The notes under the pieces: model-generated
The model's input: the letters and a program-made list of their open reading frames with translations, nothing else
The model's database searches: none
Told to the model about the DNA's origin: nothing
Assembly: GCF_010729665.1 (NCBI RefSeq)
Contig: NZ_AP022610.1
Coordinates: forward strand, 4,154,001 to 4,218,000
Direction: 5' to 3'
Source: Mycolicibacterium madagascariense
Lineage (GTDB): Bacteria; Actinomycetota; Actinomycetes; Mycobacteriales; Mycobacteriaceae
Length of the DNA: 64,000 bases
Shown here: positions 35,174-43,706 of the stretch, piece by piece
Layout: every line of letters begins with the position of its first letter
How positions within the stretch are numbered: position 1 is the first letter of the stretch
Made by a program: the position numbers and the translations under genes

Positions 35174-36025
35174 ATGGCAGGCCAGCAGCACCCGCTCGCC
35201 GACCGCACGCTGGTGGTGTCGGGCGGTAGCCGCGGCATCGGGCTCGCGATCGCCGTCGGGGCGGCCAGGCTCGGCGCCAATGCCGTCCTCCTGGCCAAGA
35301 CGAGCGAGCCACACCCGAAGCTGCCCGGCACGGTGCACACCGCGGTCGCCGAGGTCGAGGCCGCCGGCGGCAAGGGCCTGGCGGTCGTGGGCGACGTCCG
35401 CAACGAAGAGGACGTGCAACGCGCGGTGGACGCGGCCGTCGAGCGCTTCGGTGGCATCGACGTCGTCGTCAACAACGCCAGCGCCATCGCCACGGACCCG
35501 ACCGAACGGCTGTCGGCCAAGAAGTTCGGCCTGATGATGGACGTCAACGTCCGGGGCACGTTCCTGCTGACCAAGGCCGCGCTGCCGCACCTGCGAAACT
35601 CGCCCAACGCCCACGTCGTGACCCTGGCGCCGCCGCTCAACCTGACCCCGCGGTGGCTGGGCGCGCACCCGTCGTACACCCTGTCCAAGTACGGCATGAC
35701 GCTGCTGTCACTGGGCTGGGCGGCCGAATATGCCGACGCCGGAATCGGATTCAGCTGCCTGTGGCCCCAGACTTACATCGCGACGTCGGCGGTGACGAAC
35801 CTCGCCGACGGCGCCGCCCTCCTCTCGACGTCGCGCAGTCCGCAGATCATGGCCGACGCCGCGGTCGCCATCCTCACCAGATCGGCGGCCGAGGTCAACG
35901 GGAAGTGCCTCATCGACGCCGACGTCCTCGCCGAGTCCGGTGTCACCGACCTGGCGTCGCGCTACGGCGGCGGGGACCACCCCACGTGGGACATCTTCGT
36001 CGACGCTCCGGTGGTCGCATCGTGA
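35174..36025 (+). CDS. SDR, HSDL2/citronellol dehydrogenase-like
   Basis: 283 residues. SGGSRGIGLAIAVGAARLGANAVLLAKTSEPHPKLPGT at the N-terminus, VNNASAIA, LAPPLNLTPRW, YTLSKYGM (Y-x3-K) and WPQTYIATSAV. The KTSEPHPKLPGT and PxTxIATAAV blocks mark the HSDL2 branch, which includes citronellol/citronellal dehydrogenase AtuB/AtuG-like enzymes. This hints at branched, terpenoid-like substrates but does not prove it. Stop overlaps the ligase start (GTGA). Confidence 0.88.
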   Translation: MAGQQHPLADRTLVVSGGSRGIGLAIAVGAARLGANAVLLAKTSEPHPKLPGTVHTAVAEVEAAGGKGLAVVGDVRNEEDVQRAVDAAVERFGGIDVVVNNASAIATDPTERLSAKKFGLMMDVNVRGTFLLTKAALPHLRNSPNAHVVTLAPPLNLTPRWLGAHPSYTLSKYGMTLLSLGWAAEYADAGIGFSCLWPQTYIATSAVTNLADGAALLSTSRSPQIMADAAVAILTRSAAEVNGKCLIDADVLAESGVTDLASRYGGGDHPTWDIFVDAPVVAS

Positions 36026-37521
36026 GCATCTCGCTGCTGCTGGAGATGGCGGTGTCGGGCGAACCCGACAGGACGGCGGTGGTCTCCGGCGAGATGCGAC
36101 TCACCGCAACGGAATTGAGCGCGCTCGCCGACGGCGGGGCCGGCGTGATCGCGGCCTCCGGCGCCCAGCACGTCGCCTACGTCGGCACGGGCGGGGCACT
36201 GCTGCCGCTGCTGCTGTTCTCCGCCGCGCGCGCCGCGGTGCCCCTGACGCCGCTGAACTACCGGCTCTCCGCCGACGGACTGCGCGCCCTGCTCGACCGG
36301 TTGCCCGATCCGCTCGTCGTCGTCGACGACGAGTACCGCGACGCCGTCGGAACCGGCTACCGCGTCATGGAGTCGGGCGAGTTCGTCGCCGCCGCGCGCA
36401 CGGCCGATCCGGTCGCCGAGTTCGCCGACCCGGACGCGGTGGCGGTCGTGCTGTTCACCTCGGGCACCACGTCGAAGCCCAAGGCCGTCGAGCTGACGCA
36501 CAACAACCTGACGAGCTACATCACCGGCACCGTGGAGTACGCGTCCGCCGAACCCGGTGACGCCGCGTTGATCTGCGTTCCGCCCTATCACATCGCCGGG
36601 GTGTCGGCCGCGCTGTCCAACCTCTATGCGGGCCGAAAGATGGTGTACCTGACCAATTTCGACGCCGGTGAGTGGGTCAGGCTGGTCGGCACCGAGAACG
36701 TCACCTCGGCCACGGTCGTGCCGACGATGCTCGACCGCATCGTCGGCGTGCTCGACGACACCAAGGCCACGCTGCCGTCGCTTCGGACACTGGCCTACGG
36801 CGGGTCGAAGGTGGCCCTGCCGCTGGTGCGGCGGGCGCTGTCCCTGCTGCCGGACGTCGGCTTCGTCAACGCCTACGGCCTCACCGAGACCAGCTCGACG
36901 ATCGCCGTCCTCACCCCCGACGACCACCGCGCCGCGCTGGCCGCCACCGACGCCGCGGGCCTGCGCCGACTCGGGTCGGTCGGCCAACCCGTCCCGGGCA
37001 TCGAGGTGCAGATCCGCGCGGAGGACGGCACCGTCCTCTCCCCCGGCGAGATCGGCGAGCTGTTCGTCCGGGGCGAACAGGTGTCGGGCCGCTACACCGA
37101 CATCGGCTCGGTGCTCGACGACCAGGGCTGGTTTCCCACCCGCGACGTCGCCATGCTCGACGAGGACGGCTACCTCTTCCTCGGCGGACGCTCCGACGAC
37201 ACCATCATCCGCGGTGGCGAGAACATCGCCCCCGCCGAGATCGAGGACGTCCTCGTCGAACATCCGCACGTGCGCGACTGCGCCGTCGTCGGACCGGAGG
37301 ACCCCGAATGGGGGCAGATCATCGTGGCCGTCGTGGTCCCCACCCCCGGCACCGAACCCGACGCCGAAGACCTGCGCGCCTACGTGCGCGCGCAGCTTCG
37401 CGGATCGCGCACGCCCGACCGCGTAGTGTTCCGCGACGAACTCCCCAGCAACGCCACCGGCAAGGTCCTGCGCCGGGAACTCGTCGCCGAGCTGAACGAA
37501 TCGAGCAAGGAGTCAGCATGA
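36022..37521 (+). CDS. AMP-dependent acyl-CoA synthetase (FadD-like)
   Basis: 499 residues. VVLFTSGTTSKPKAVELTHNN P-loop, NAYGLTETSS, GWFPTRDVAMLDEDGYL (hinge) and ATGKVLRREL with the adenylation Lys. GTG at 36022 overlaps the SDR stop. A second ligase in the island, divergent from the mutase operon. It may activate a different intermediate than the 29098 enzyme, for example after partial side-chain removal. Confidence 0.9.
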   Translation: MSISLLLEMAVSGEPDRTAVVSGEMRLTATELSALADGGAGVIAASGAQHVAYVGTGGALLPLLLFSAARAAVPLTPLNYRLSADGLRALLDRLPDPLVVVDDEYRDAVGTGYRVMESGEFVAAARTADPVAEFADPDAVAVVLFTSGTTSKPKAVELTHNNLTSYITGTVEYASAEPGDAALICVPPYHIAGVSAALSNLYAGRKMVYLTNFDAGEWVRLVGTENVTSATVVPTMLDRIVGVLDDTKATLPSLRTLAYGGSKVALPLVRRALSLLPDVGFVNAYGLTETSSTIAVLTPDDHRAALAATDAAGLRRLGSVGQPVPGIEVQIRAEDGTVLSPGEIGELFVRGEQVSGRYTDIGSVLDDQGWFPTRDVAMLDEDGYLFLGGRSDDTIIRGGENIAPAEIEDVLVEHPHVRDCAVVGPEDPEWGQIIVAVVVPTPGTEPDAEDLRAYVRAQLRGSRTPDRVVFRDELPSNATGKVLRRELVAELNESSKESA

Positions 37522-37820
37522 TCAAGAACGGCACCCGCCTGCAGAGCCAGGTCTGCGACACCCAGGTCATCGTCGTGCGCAGTGCCGACAGCCTCGACGA
37601 CCTGCGCGCGGGCGGGGCTCCCATGGTGCCGGTCGGCTCCGACGCCGCCGCCGATCTGACGCTCGACCCCGCGCTCGCCGACGGCACCCTGATGGGCAAA
37701 CGCTACGTCGACGACGCCGGCGCCGAGGTGCTCGTCACCAAGGCCGGCCAGGGCACGCTCAGCATCGGTGCCACCCCGCTGTCGATCAAGGAGGCCAAGC
37801 CGCTGCCCGCCAGCGACTAG
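37518..37820 (+). CDS. Small conserved protein linked to acyl-CoA synthetase
   Basis: 100 residues. MIKNGTRLQSQVCDTQVIVVRSAD, GGAPMVPVGS, GKRYVDDAGAEVLVTKAGQGTLSIG, KEAKPLPASD. I recognise this as a small actinobacterial family next to ligase genes; members as I recall them carry a second Cys at the LxCGGxPM position, here Ala (RAGGAPM), so a possible metal pair is incomplete. No domain of known function. ATG overlaps the ligase stop (ATGA). Function unknown. Confidence 0.75.
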   Translation: MIKNGTRLQSQVCDTQVIVVRSADSLDDLRAGGAPMVPVGSDAAADLTLDPALADGTLMGKRYVDDAGAEVLVTKAGQGTLSIGATPLSIKEAKPLPASD

Positions 37821-37833
37821 CCCACGCCCCCGC

Positions 37834-37889
37834 CGAGACTGCGGGGAGATCGCGATCTTCCGCCGACGAGCGATCTGGCAGCAGTCTCG
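37834..37889. repeat. Dispersed intergenic hairpin R4
   Basis: Outer stem CGAGACTGC / GCAGTCTCG (9 bp) and inner stem AGATCGC / GCGATCT (7 bp), starting 13 bases after the small-protein stop. Same placement as R1-R3 but different arm sequence. Likely terminator for the SDR-ligase operon. Confidence 0.6.
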
Positions 37890-37934
37890 CCAGGGTTGGG
37901 CGCGCGGGCGAACCGCATCAGGCATCCTTGGCGC

Positions 37935-38588
37935 GTGAACGTCGACGCGCTGCTGCAGACCATCCCGCCCTTCGCGGTGTACGTGGTCGTCGGTCTGGTG
38001 ATCGGGCTGGAGAGCCTCGGGGTCCCGCTGCCGGGTGAGATCGCGCTCGTCAGCGCGGCCCTGCTGGCGTCGCACCACACCCTCGCCATCGACCCGATCG
38101 GCGTCGGCGCCGCAGCAACCATCGGCGCCGTCGTCGGCGATTCGATTGGCTACACCATCGGCCGTCGCTACGGCATGACCCTCTTCGAACGTCTCGGCCG
38201 CCGCTTCCCCAACCACTTCGGGCCGGGGCACGTCGCGCTGGCCAAGCGCTTCTTCACGCGCTGGGGCATGTGGGCGGTGTTCTTCGGACGCTTCATCGCG
38301 CTGCTGCGGATCTTCGCGGGTCCGCTCGCGGGCGCACTCAAGATGCCGTACTCACACTTCCTGGCCGCCAACGCATCCGGTGGCCTGATCTGGGCGGGCG
38401 GCACCACCGCGATCGTCTACTACCTCGGCCTGGCCGCGGAGAAGTGGCTGTCGCGCTTCTCCTGGATCGGCCTGGTCCTCGCGGTCGTCGTCGGCGTGAT
38501 CGTCACGCTGGTCATGCGCGACCGCACGTCCAAGGCCATCGCCGAGCTCTCCGACGAACACGACTGGGACTCGCTCAAGGAGTCCTGA
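37935..38588 (+). CDS. DedA-family membrane protein
   Basis: 217 residues, about five hydrophobic segments. Family signatures ESLGVPLPGEIAL, GAVVGDSIGYTIGRRYG, FFGRFIALLRIFAGPLAGALKMPYSHFLAANASGG (with the conserved FxRxxPxxRxxxxxxaG-type block). DedA proteins are membrane-embedded lipid transporters/scramblases with a role in undecaprenyl phosphate or phospholipid recycling. GTG at 37935 fits the start of the first helix. The 3' end overlaps the convergent gntR by 14 bases. Not obviously linked to catabolism. Confidence 0.9.
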   Translation: MNVDALLQTIPPFAVYVVVGLVIGLESLGVPLPGEIALVSAALLASHHTLAIDPIGVGAAATIGAVVGDSIGYTIGRRYGMTLFERLGRRFPNHFGPGHVALAKRFFTRWGMWAVFFGRFIALLRIFAGPLAGALKMPYSHFLAANASGGLIWAGGTTAIVYYLGLAAEKWLSRFSWIGLVLAVVVGVIVTLVMRDRTSKAIAELSDEHDWDSLKES

Positions 38589-39357
38589 CGACGCGGCCCG
38601 TGCGTGCGGGCGTCGCGTTGACGACGTCGTCGGTGAAGCGCTGCAGCACCAGCGCCTGCGTGGCCTTGAGGTGTCGCCGGGTGATGTCGGCGGCCTCCTC
38701 GGCCCGGCCCGCGGCGATCACCTCGACGAGTCTGCGGTGCGTGCGCACCGCGGCCCGCGCGCCACTCGGCGACGGGTACTCCCCGCGCGTCGTGCGGATC
38801 GCCGCCCACTGCTGCTCCTGCGCCGACCACAGCGCAACGAGGCTGCGCACGACGTAGCGAATGGTGTCGTTCGGGGTGAACGCGACGACGAGGTCGTGGA
38901 ACTCCCTGGCGATCCTGGTGAACGCGACACCGTCGGACACCGCGTCCGCCGAGGCGTCGACGTTGGCGGTCAGCGCGGGCACGACGGTGCGCTCGCGGTC
39001 CGCTCGCCGGGCCACCTCGGCCGCGCACATCGGCTCCAGCAGCAGCAATCCCCCGGCCAGATCGCCGAGCGTGACGCCCGAACCCTGGAGCAGCAACCCC
39101 AGGTGGTAGGCGCCGGTGGCCTGATCGGGCCGATGCACCTCGGCACCCCCGACACTGCCCCGCCGCACCGTCACCAGTCCCTCGGTCTCCAGGATGCGCA
39201 ACGCCTCCCGCACCGAGGGGTAGCTGACGCCGAAGTCGTTCACCAGTTGGTCCTGCGTGGGCAGTCGGTCCGCGGCGCGGCCGGACAGGATGCGCTCGCG
39301 CAGCTCGGCCGCGACGGTCTCGGCGATGCGGCGCTGCGGGGTCCGTCCGGTAGGCAC
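38575..39357 (-). CDS. GntR/FadR-family transcriptional regulator
   Basis: 260 residues. N-terminal winged HTH (IAETVAAELRERILSG, LPTQDQLVNDFGVSYPSVREALRILETEGLV) and a FadR/FCD all-helical C-domain (FTRIAREFHDLVV, TIRYVVRSL, THRRLVEVIAAG, RRHLKAT) with Asp/His residues expected to bind a metal plus a carboxylate or acyl-CoA effector. GTG at 39357 has TAGTAT 7 bases upstream, consistent with a leaderless mRNA. Divergent from four acyl-CoA dehydrogenase genes across a perfect palindrome. Confidence 0.9.
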   Translation of the reverse strand: MPTGRTPQRRIAETVAAELRERILSGRAADRLPTQDQLVNDFGVSYPSVREALRILETEGLVTVRRGSVGGAEVHRPDQATGAYHLGLLLQGSGVTLGDLAGGLLLLEPMCAAEVARRADRERTVVPALTANVDASADAVSDGVAFTRIAREFHDLVVAFTPNDTIRYVVRSLVALWSAQEQQWAAIRTTRGEYPSPSGARAAVRTHRRLVEVIAAGRAEEAADITRRHLKATQALVLQRFTDDVVNATPARTGRVVRTP

Positions 39358-39364
39358 GAAATGA

Positions 39365-39398
39365 ATACTAGCAATCCTTATAAGGATTGCTCTACGAT
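39365..39398. promoter_or_regulatory. Divergent promoters overlapping a 22-bp palindromic operator
   Basis: 39370-39391 is a perfect palindrome: AGCAATCCTTA followed directly by TAAGGATTGCT. It is flanked by TAGTAT (minus, 39370-39365) 7 bases before the gntR GTG and TACGAT (39393-39398) 6 bases before the dehydrogenase GTG. A repressor bound here would block both leaderless promoters, so autoregulation plus control of the fadE operon is expected. Confidence 0.75.
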
Positions 39399-39404
39399 CG
39401 TGGC

Positions 39405-40547
39405 GTGGACTTCGAGATGGGTCATGCGGCGACGGAGCTGCGCCACGAGCTGCGCGACCTGGTGAAATCGCATGTGCCAGAGGACTTCCTGGGTGCCTTC
39501 ACGTCCGACCCCGCCGATCTCGAGGTCGCCCAGGGCTTCTGCCGCCTGCTGGCCGAGCGTGGCCTGCTGTGCATGTCGTGGCCCGAGGAGTTCGGCGGGC
39601 GCGGCTCGTCGGTCTGGGAGCAGACCGTGGTGCGCGAGGAGATGTGGGCCCACCACGAACCGCGCGGCGCGCAGTACATGGGCGTCAATTGGGTCGGGCC
39701 GACGCTGATGCGCCACGGCACGCCCGCCCAGCAGCGCACGCACCTGCCCCCGATCGCGCGCGGCGAGGTCATCTGGTGTCAGGGGTTCAGCGAGCCCGAG
39801 GCGGGTTCGGACCTGGCGTCGCTGCGCACGACCGCGACGCGCGACGGCGACGGCTGGCGCATCAGCGGCCAGAAGATTTGGACGTCCTACGCGACGATGG
39901 CGCAGTGGTGCTTCCTGCTGGCCAGAACGACGCGCGGCGGCAAGAAGCAGGCCGGCCTGACGATCTTCCTGGTGCCGATGGACGATCCCGCCATCACCGT
40001 GCGACCGATCGGCACGATGCTGGGCCCACACCATCTCAACGAGGTGTTCCTCGACGACCTGCGCGTCACCGAGGCCGACGTGCTCGGCACGGTCGACGAC
40101 GGGTGGTCGATCGTCGCGGACGTGCTGTCCTTCGAGCGGCTCGGCATCGCGCGCTACGCCCGCTGCGAGCGGCTGCTGCAGCTGGCGCCCGATCAACTCG
40201 GCGAGCGGTGGGCCGAACTGCCCGCCGAACTGCGCGGCCGCTGGGCCCGCATGCTGACCCACTGCCGGCGCGCCCGGCTGCTCGCGTATCGGCTGGTGTC
40301 GCTGCAGAGCGAGGGGCGCGTCCGGCCCACCGACGTCGCCGCCTACCGCATCGCCGTCACCAAGCTCGACCAGGACAGCGCGGAGGTGTTGATGGAGATC
40401 GCGGCCGAGGCGCCCGAGGACGGCACGGAGCTCTTTCGCCGCGAGGTCGACGACCACTGGCGGTACTCGCAGGCCGCGACCGTCTCCTCGGGCAGCATCG
40501 AGATGCAGCGCATCCTGCTGTCGCGCGCCCTGCTGGCGGCGACGTGA
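39405..40547 (+). CDS. Acyl-CoA dehydrogenase, large subunit type (pair 1)
   Basis: 380 residues. CMSWPEEFGGRGSSVWEQ, CQGFSEPEAGSDLASLRTTA, KIWTSYATMAQWCFLLART, LNEVFLDDLRV, and C-terminal SSGSIEMQRILLSRALL. GTG at 39405 follows a TACGAT box at leaderless spacing. Coupled (GTGA) to a shorter dehydrogenase gene, so probably one half of a FadE heterotetramer. First gene of the GntR-controlled operon. Confidence 0.9.
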   Translation: MDFEMGHAATELRHELRDLVKSHVPEDFLGAFTSDPADLEVAQGFCRLLAERGLLCMSWPEEFGGRGSSVWEQTVVREEMWAHHEPRGAQYMGVNWVGPTLMRHGTPAQQRTHLPPIARGEVIWCQGFSEPEAGSDLASLRTTATRDGDGWRISGQKIWTSYATMAQWCFLLARTTRGGKKQAGLTIFLVPMDDPAITVRPIGTMLGPHHLNEVFLDDLRVTEADVLGTVDDGWSIVADVLSFERLGIARYARCERLLQLAPDQLGERWAELPAELRGRWARMLTHCRRARLLAYRLVSLQSEGRVRPTDVAAYRIAVTKLDQDSAEVLMEIAAEAPEDGTELFRREVDDHWRYSQAATVSSGSIEMQRILLSRALLAAT

Positions 40548-41476
40548 TCACCGATCTGGGCGCCGAGGCGACGGAGTTCGGGCGCCAGGCACGTCGGGCG
40601 TTCGAGGCCGCCGGGGGTGATGCGCTGGTGCAGCAGGCGCAAGCCGATCCGGCCGCCCGCGAGGCGCTCGTCGGCCCGGTCCTCGCCGGCCTCGGGGCAT
40701 GGGAGCTCGAACCCCGCGGGGACGCCGACCAACTCGAGGCGGCGGCCGCGCTGTGCCGCAGCGCGGGCTACTGGGCCCTGCCCTACCCCGTCGCCGAACG
40801 CCTGTCCCGCACGGCTTCCGACGACGGGTTGCTCGTCGTCGCCGACACACGCCCGTCGGCCGCCGTCGCGGGAATCGAGATCGCCTGGGGCGCAGTGTCA
40901 TTGGCGGGTCGTCGCAGCACCGCGGTCGCGAGCGGGGCGCCGGGCGCCGCCTTCGTCACGCGGCTCGACCTGACGCCTGCCGCCGGCGACGGCACCGCAG
41001 ACCTTCCACTCGCGCTCCTACTGCCGTGCTGGACGCTGCTCGGAATGCTGGACCGGGCCATGGAACTCACCATCGCCCACGTGCGGATGCGCCAGCAGTT
41101 CGGTCAACCGCTGTCGGCCTTCCAGAGCGTCCAGTTCCAGCTGACCGACGGCGAAGTCGAGCGGGCGGGACTGGAGATGCTGGCCAAGTACACGACGTGG
41201 AGCGTGGCGCAGGGCAGCGACGACGCACTGAACGACGCGCTGGCACTGCGGATGGCCGCGCTGGAGGCAGCGGAGCTCGTCTTCAGGGTGACCCACCAGC
41301 TGCACGGGGCGATCGGCTTCTGCGACGAGACCACGCTGTCGTGGCTGTCGCGCTACAGCCAGCCGCTGCGACGGCTGCCGCTCGGGCTCTCGGCGACCCG
41401 GGCCCTGCTCACCGAAGGCGTTGGCGCCCAGGGGTTGACGGGCCTCTTCGGCGCGGCGCGCGAGGCCGTGTCGTGA
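40544..41476 (+). CDS. Acyl-CoA dehydrogenase, short partner subunit (pair 1)
   Basis: 310 residues. The flavin/substrate motif of the middle domain is missing; the C-domain has MRQQFGQPLSAFQSVQFQLTD and THQLHGAIGFCDETTLSWLSR, a diverged form of the HGGIGxTWE segment. Depends on the preceding large subunit for a complete active site (family knowledge). The last Arg-rich loop of typical short subunits is also altered, suggesting a distinct substrate. Coupled at both ends by GTGA overlaps. Confidence 0.85.
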   Translation: MITDLGAEATEFGRQARRAFEAAGGDALVQQAQADPAAREALVGPVLAGLGAWELEPRGDADQLEAAAALCRSAGYWALPYPVAERLSRTASDDGLLVVADTRPSAAVAGIEIAWGAVSLAGRRSTAVASGAPGAAFVTRLDLTPAAGDGTADLPLALLLPCWTLLGMLDRAMELTIAHVRMRQQFGQPLSAFQSVQFQLTDGEVERAGLEMLAKYTTWSVAQGSDDALNDALALRMAALEAAELVFRVTHQLHGAIGFCDETTLSWLSRYSQPLRRLPLGLSATRALLTEGVGAQGLTGLFGAAREAVS

Positions 41477-42663
41477 CGGACCTCGCCGCCTTTCGCGACC
41501 GCGTGCGCGCCTGGTGCGGGGAGCACGTCCCGGCCGACTGGCGCGACCAGCAGACCGGGGTGACCGACGACGAGTTCGTCGCCTTCCAGAAGGCGTGGTT
41601 CGCCGAACTGCACTCCGCGGGCTTCGCGGTGCCGCACTGGCCGCGCGAGTGGGGCGGCGGCCTGTCGGTGGCCGAGCAGATCGTCCTCTACCAGGAGCTC
41701 GCCGCCCACGATGCGCCACGACTGGTGCTGGCGTTCGTGGGCATCCACCACGCGGCGTCGACCCTGCTGGCCGCGGGCACCGAGGCGCAGCGCCGACGAC
41801 ACCTGCCGGCGATCCTCGACGGGGAGATCTGGGTGCAGGGCTTCTCCGAACCCGAGGCGGGCTCCGATCTCGCCTCGCTGCGCACGACCGCCCGCAGGAT
41901 CGACGACGGATACCTCGTCAACGGCCAAAAGCTCTGGGCCAGTGGCGGACTCTACGCCGACTGGTGTCTGCTGCTGGCCCGCACCGACCCCACCGCGCCG
42001 AAGCGCAAGGGCATCTCCTACTTCCTGCTGGACATGACCTCGCCGGGCATCGACGTGCGCCCCATCCGCAACGCCGTCGGCGAATCCCACTTCTGCGAGG
42101 TGTTCCTCAACGACGTCGTCATTCCTCCCGATCACCTCATCGGCGCCGAGAACGCGGGGTGGCAGGTGGCCCAGTCGACCCTCGGCGCCGAGCGCGGCAT
42201 GACGATGCTCGAACTGGCCGAGCGACTGCGCAACGTCGGCTTCCGCCGGCTGGTGGGCGAGTGCGCCCGCCCGCGGCCGGACGGGTCCCGCCCGCTCGAC
42301 GACTCCGCGGTCACCGATCGGCTGGCCCAGTTCGAGATCGAGATCGAGGGCCTGCGGGCGCTGTGCCGCAACGTGGTCGAGGGTCATGACTCGGGTGCGG
42401 TGGGGCCCGCGGACCCGTCGATCGTCAAGCTCTTCTACAGCGAACTGCTGCAACGACTTACGGACTTCGCGACCGACGTCTCCGGCCCGCGGGCCCACAC
42501 CGTGCTCGCCAAGCCGATGTCCAGCGGCTGGGAGTCCGGCGCGTGGGCGCTGGACTTCGTCGGGTCGTGGGAGTGGACGATTCCCGGTGGGAGCAGCGAG
42601 ATCCAGCGCACCATCATCGGCGAGCGGGGCCTGGGGCTGCCGCGGGAACCGGTGGGCGCGTGA
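41473..42663 (+). CDS. Acyl-CoA dehydrogenase, large subunit type (pair 2)
   Basis: 396 residues. VPHWPREWGGGLSVAEQIVLYQE, VQGFSEPEAGSDLASLRTTA, KLWASGGLYADWCLLLART, FCEVFLNDVVIP, and PGGSSEIQRTIIGERGLGLP. This C-terminal block is more typical than that of pair 1. GTG at 41473 overlaps the previous stop. Probably forms a heterotetramer with the next gene and catalyses another dehydrogenation in the same pathway. Confidence 0.9.
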   Translation: MTDLAAFRDRVRAWCGEHVPADWRDQQTGVTDDEFVAFQKAWFAELHSAGFAVPHWPREWGGGLSVAEQIVLYQELAAHDAPRLVLAFVGIHHAASTLLAAGTEAQRRRHLPAILDGEIWVQGFSEPEAGSDLASLRTTARRIDDGYLVNGQKLWASGGLYADWCLLLARTDPTAPKRKGISYFLLDMTSPGIDVRPIRNAVGESHFCEVFLNDVVIPPDHLIGAENAGWQVAQSTLGAERGMTMLELAERLRNVGFRRLVGECARPRPDGSRPLDDSAVTDRLAQFEIEIEGLRALCRNVVEGHDSGAVGPADPSIVKLFYSELLQRLTDFATDVSGPRAHTVLAKPMSSGWESGAWALDFVGSWEWTIPGGSSEIQRTIIGERGLGLPREPVGA

Positions 42664-43649
42664 GCGATCTGCGGGAGTTCCACGACGACATGCGCGGGGT
42701 GGCCCGCGACGTGTTGGCCAAGGGCGCCCACTGGCAGCAGGTGGTCGACGCCGGTTGGTCGGCGCTGGAGGTGCCCGACGCACTCGGCGGCGCGGGGGCC
42801 TCCTTCGTCGAGACGGCCATCGTGCTCGAGGAGCTCGGCCGGGCCGCGGCGGCCACCCCCTACCTCGGCACGACGCTGGCCGTCGGGGCCCTGACGGCGT
42901 TGGCGCCCAACGATTCCCGCGACGCGCTGCTGCAGCGCATCGGTGCGGGTGCGACGGCGGCGGTGGCCACCGGCTTCACCGTCTCGGCCGGTCGGGTGTC
43001 GGGGTGCGCCGAGTTCGTGCCCGACGCCGGCGGGGCCGACGTCGTCCTGCTCCTCGCCGAGGCCGCCGGCACGCCCGTCGTCGCCGTGGCACCGGGGCTC
43101 CTCGTCGCCGCGCAACCGGTGCTCGACGAGACGCGATCGCTCGCCACCGTGATGGCCGACGGTCTCGACGTCGCCCAATCCTGGCCGCTGCCAAGCGGTG
43201 TGGCGGCACTTACGCACCGCGCCGCCGTCTCGATCGCCTGCGACAGTCTCGGCGCCGCGGAGGCGATGCTCGCCGCGACCGTCGACTACGCCTCGGTGCG
43301 CAGGCAGTTCGACCGGCCGATCGGATCGTTCCAGGCCGTCAAGCACGCGTGCGCGGACATGCTGGTGCAGCTGTCGGTGTCCCGGCAGCTGGTCGTCGCG
43401 GCCGTCGAGGCGATCGCCGCCGGCGAGGACGCCGGGGTCGTGGCCGCGATGGCCAAGTCCCATGCCACGGCCGCGGCGGTCGACGTCGTCGGCAAGGCCA
43501 TGCAGTTGCACGGCGGCATCGGCTACACGTGGGAGAGCGGCGTGCACGTGTACCTCAAGCGCGCGATGCTGAACCGTGCGCTGTACGGCTCACCGGCGCA
43601 GCACCGTCGGTCGCTGGCCGCCCGCTACCGCCGAGACCACGGTATGTGA
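42660..43649 (+). CDS. Acyl-CoA dehydrogenase, short partner subunit (pair 2)
   Basis: 329 residues. Short N-domain (WSALEVPDALGGAGASFVE), no SEPGAGSD motif, VRRQFDRPIGSFQAVKHACAD and MQLHGGIGYTWESGVHVYLKRA, the standard short-subunit C-domain. Coupled to the large subunit by GTGA. Last gene of the operon; 70 bases follow before the next promoter with no obvious strong hairpin. Confidence 0.88.
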   Translation: MSDLREFHDDMRGVARDVLAKGAHWQQVVDAGWSALEVPDALGGAGASFVETAIVLEELGRAAAATPYLGTTLAVGALTALAPNDSRDALLQRIGAGATAAVATGFTVSAGRVSGCAEFVPDAGGADVVLLLAEAAGTPVVAVAPGLLVAAQPVLDETRSLATVMADGLDVAQSWPLPSGVAALTHRAAVSIACDSLGAAEAMLAATVDYASVRRQFDRPIGSFQAVKHACADMLVQLSVSRQLVVAAVEAIAAGEDAGVVAAMAKSHATAAAVDVVGKAMQLHGGIGYTWESGVHVYLKRAMLNRALYGSPAQHRRSLAARYRRDHGM

Positions 43650-43706
43650 CGTCAGAGGCCACGAATCCGTCAGAAACCGTAGTCTCGGCGCGTCGGTACC
43701 CCGGCG

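Noticed and set aside
37935..38588. Assigning the DedA protein to the catabolic island
   Set aside because: It follows hairpin R4, has its own start region and belongs to a general membrane-lipid family, so it is treated as independent.
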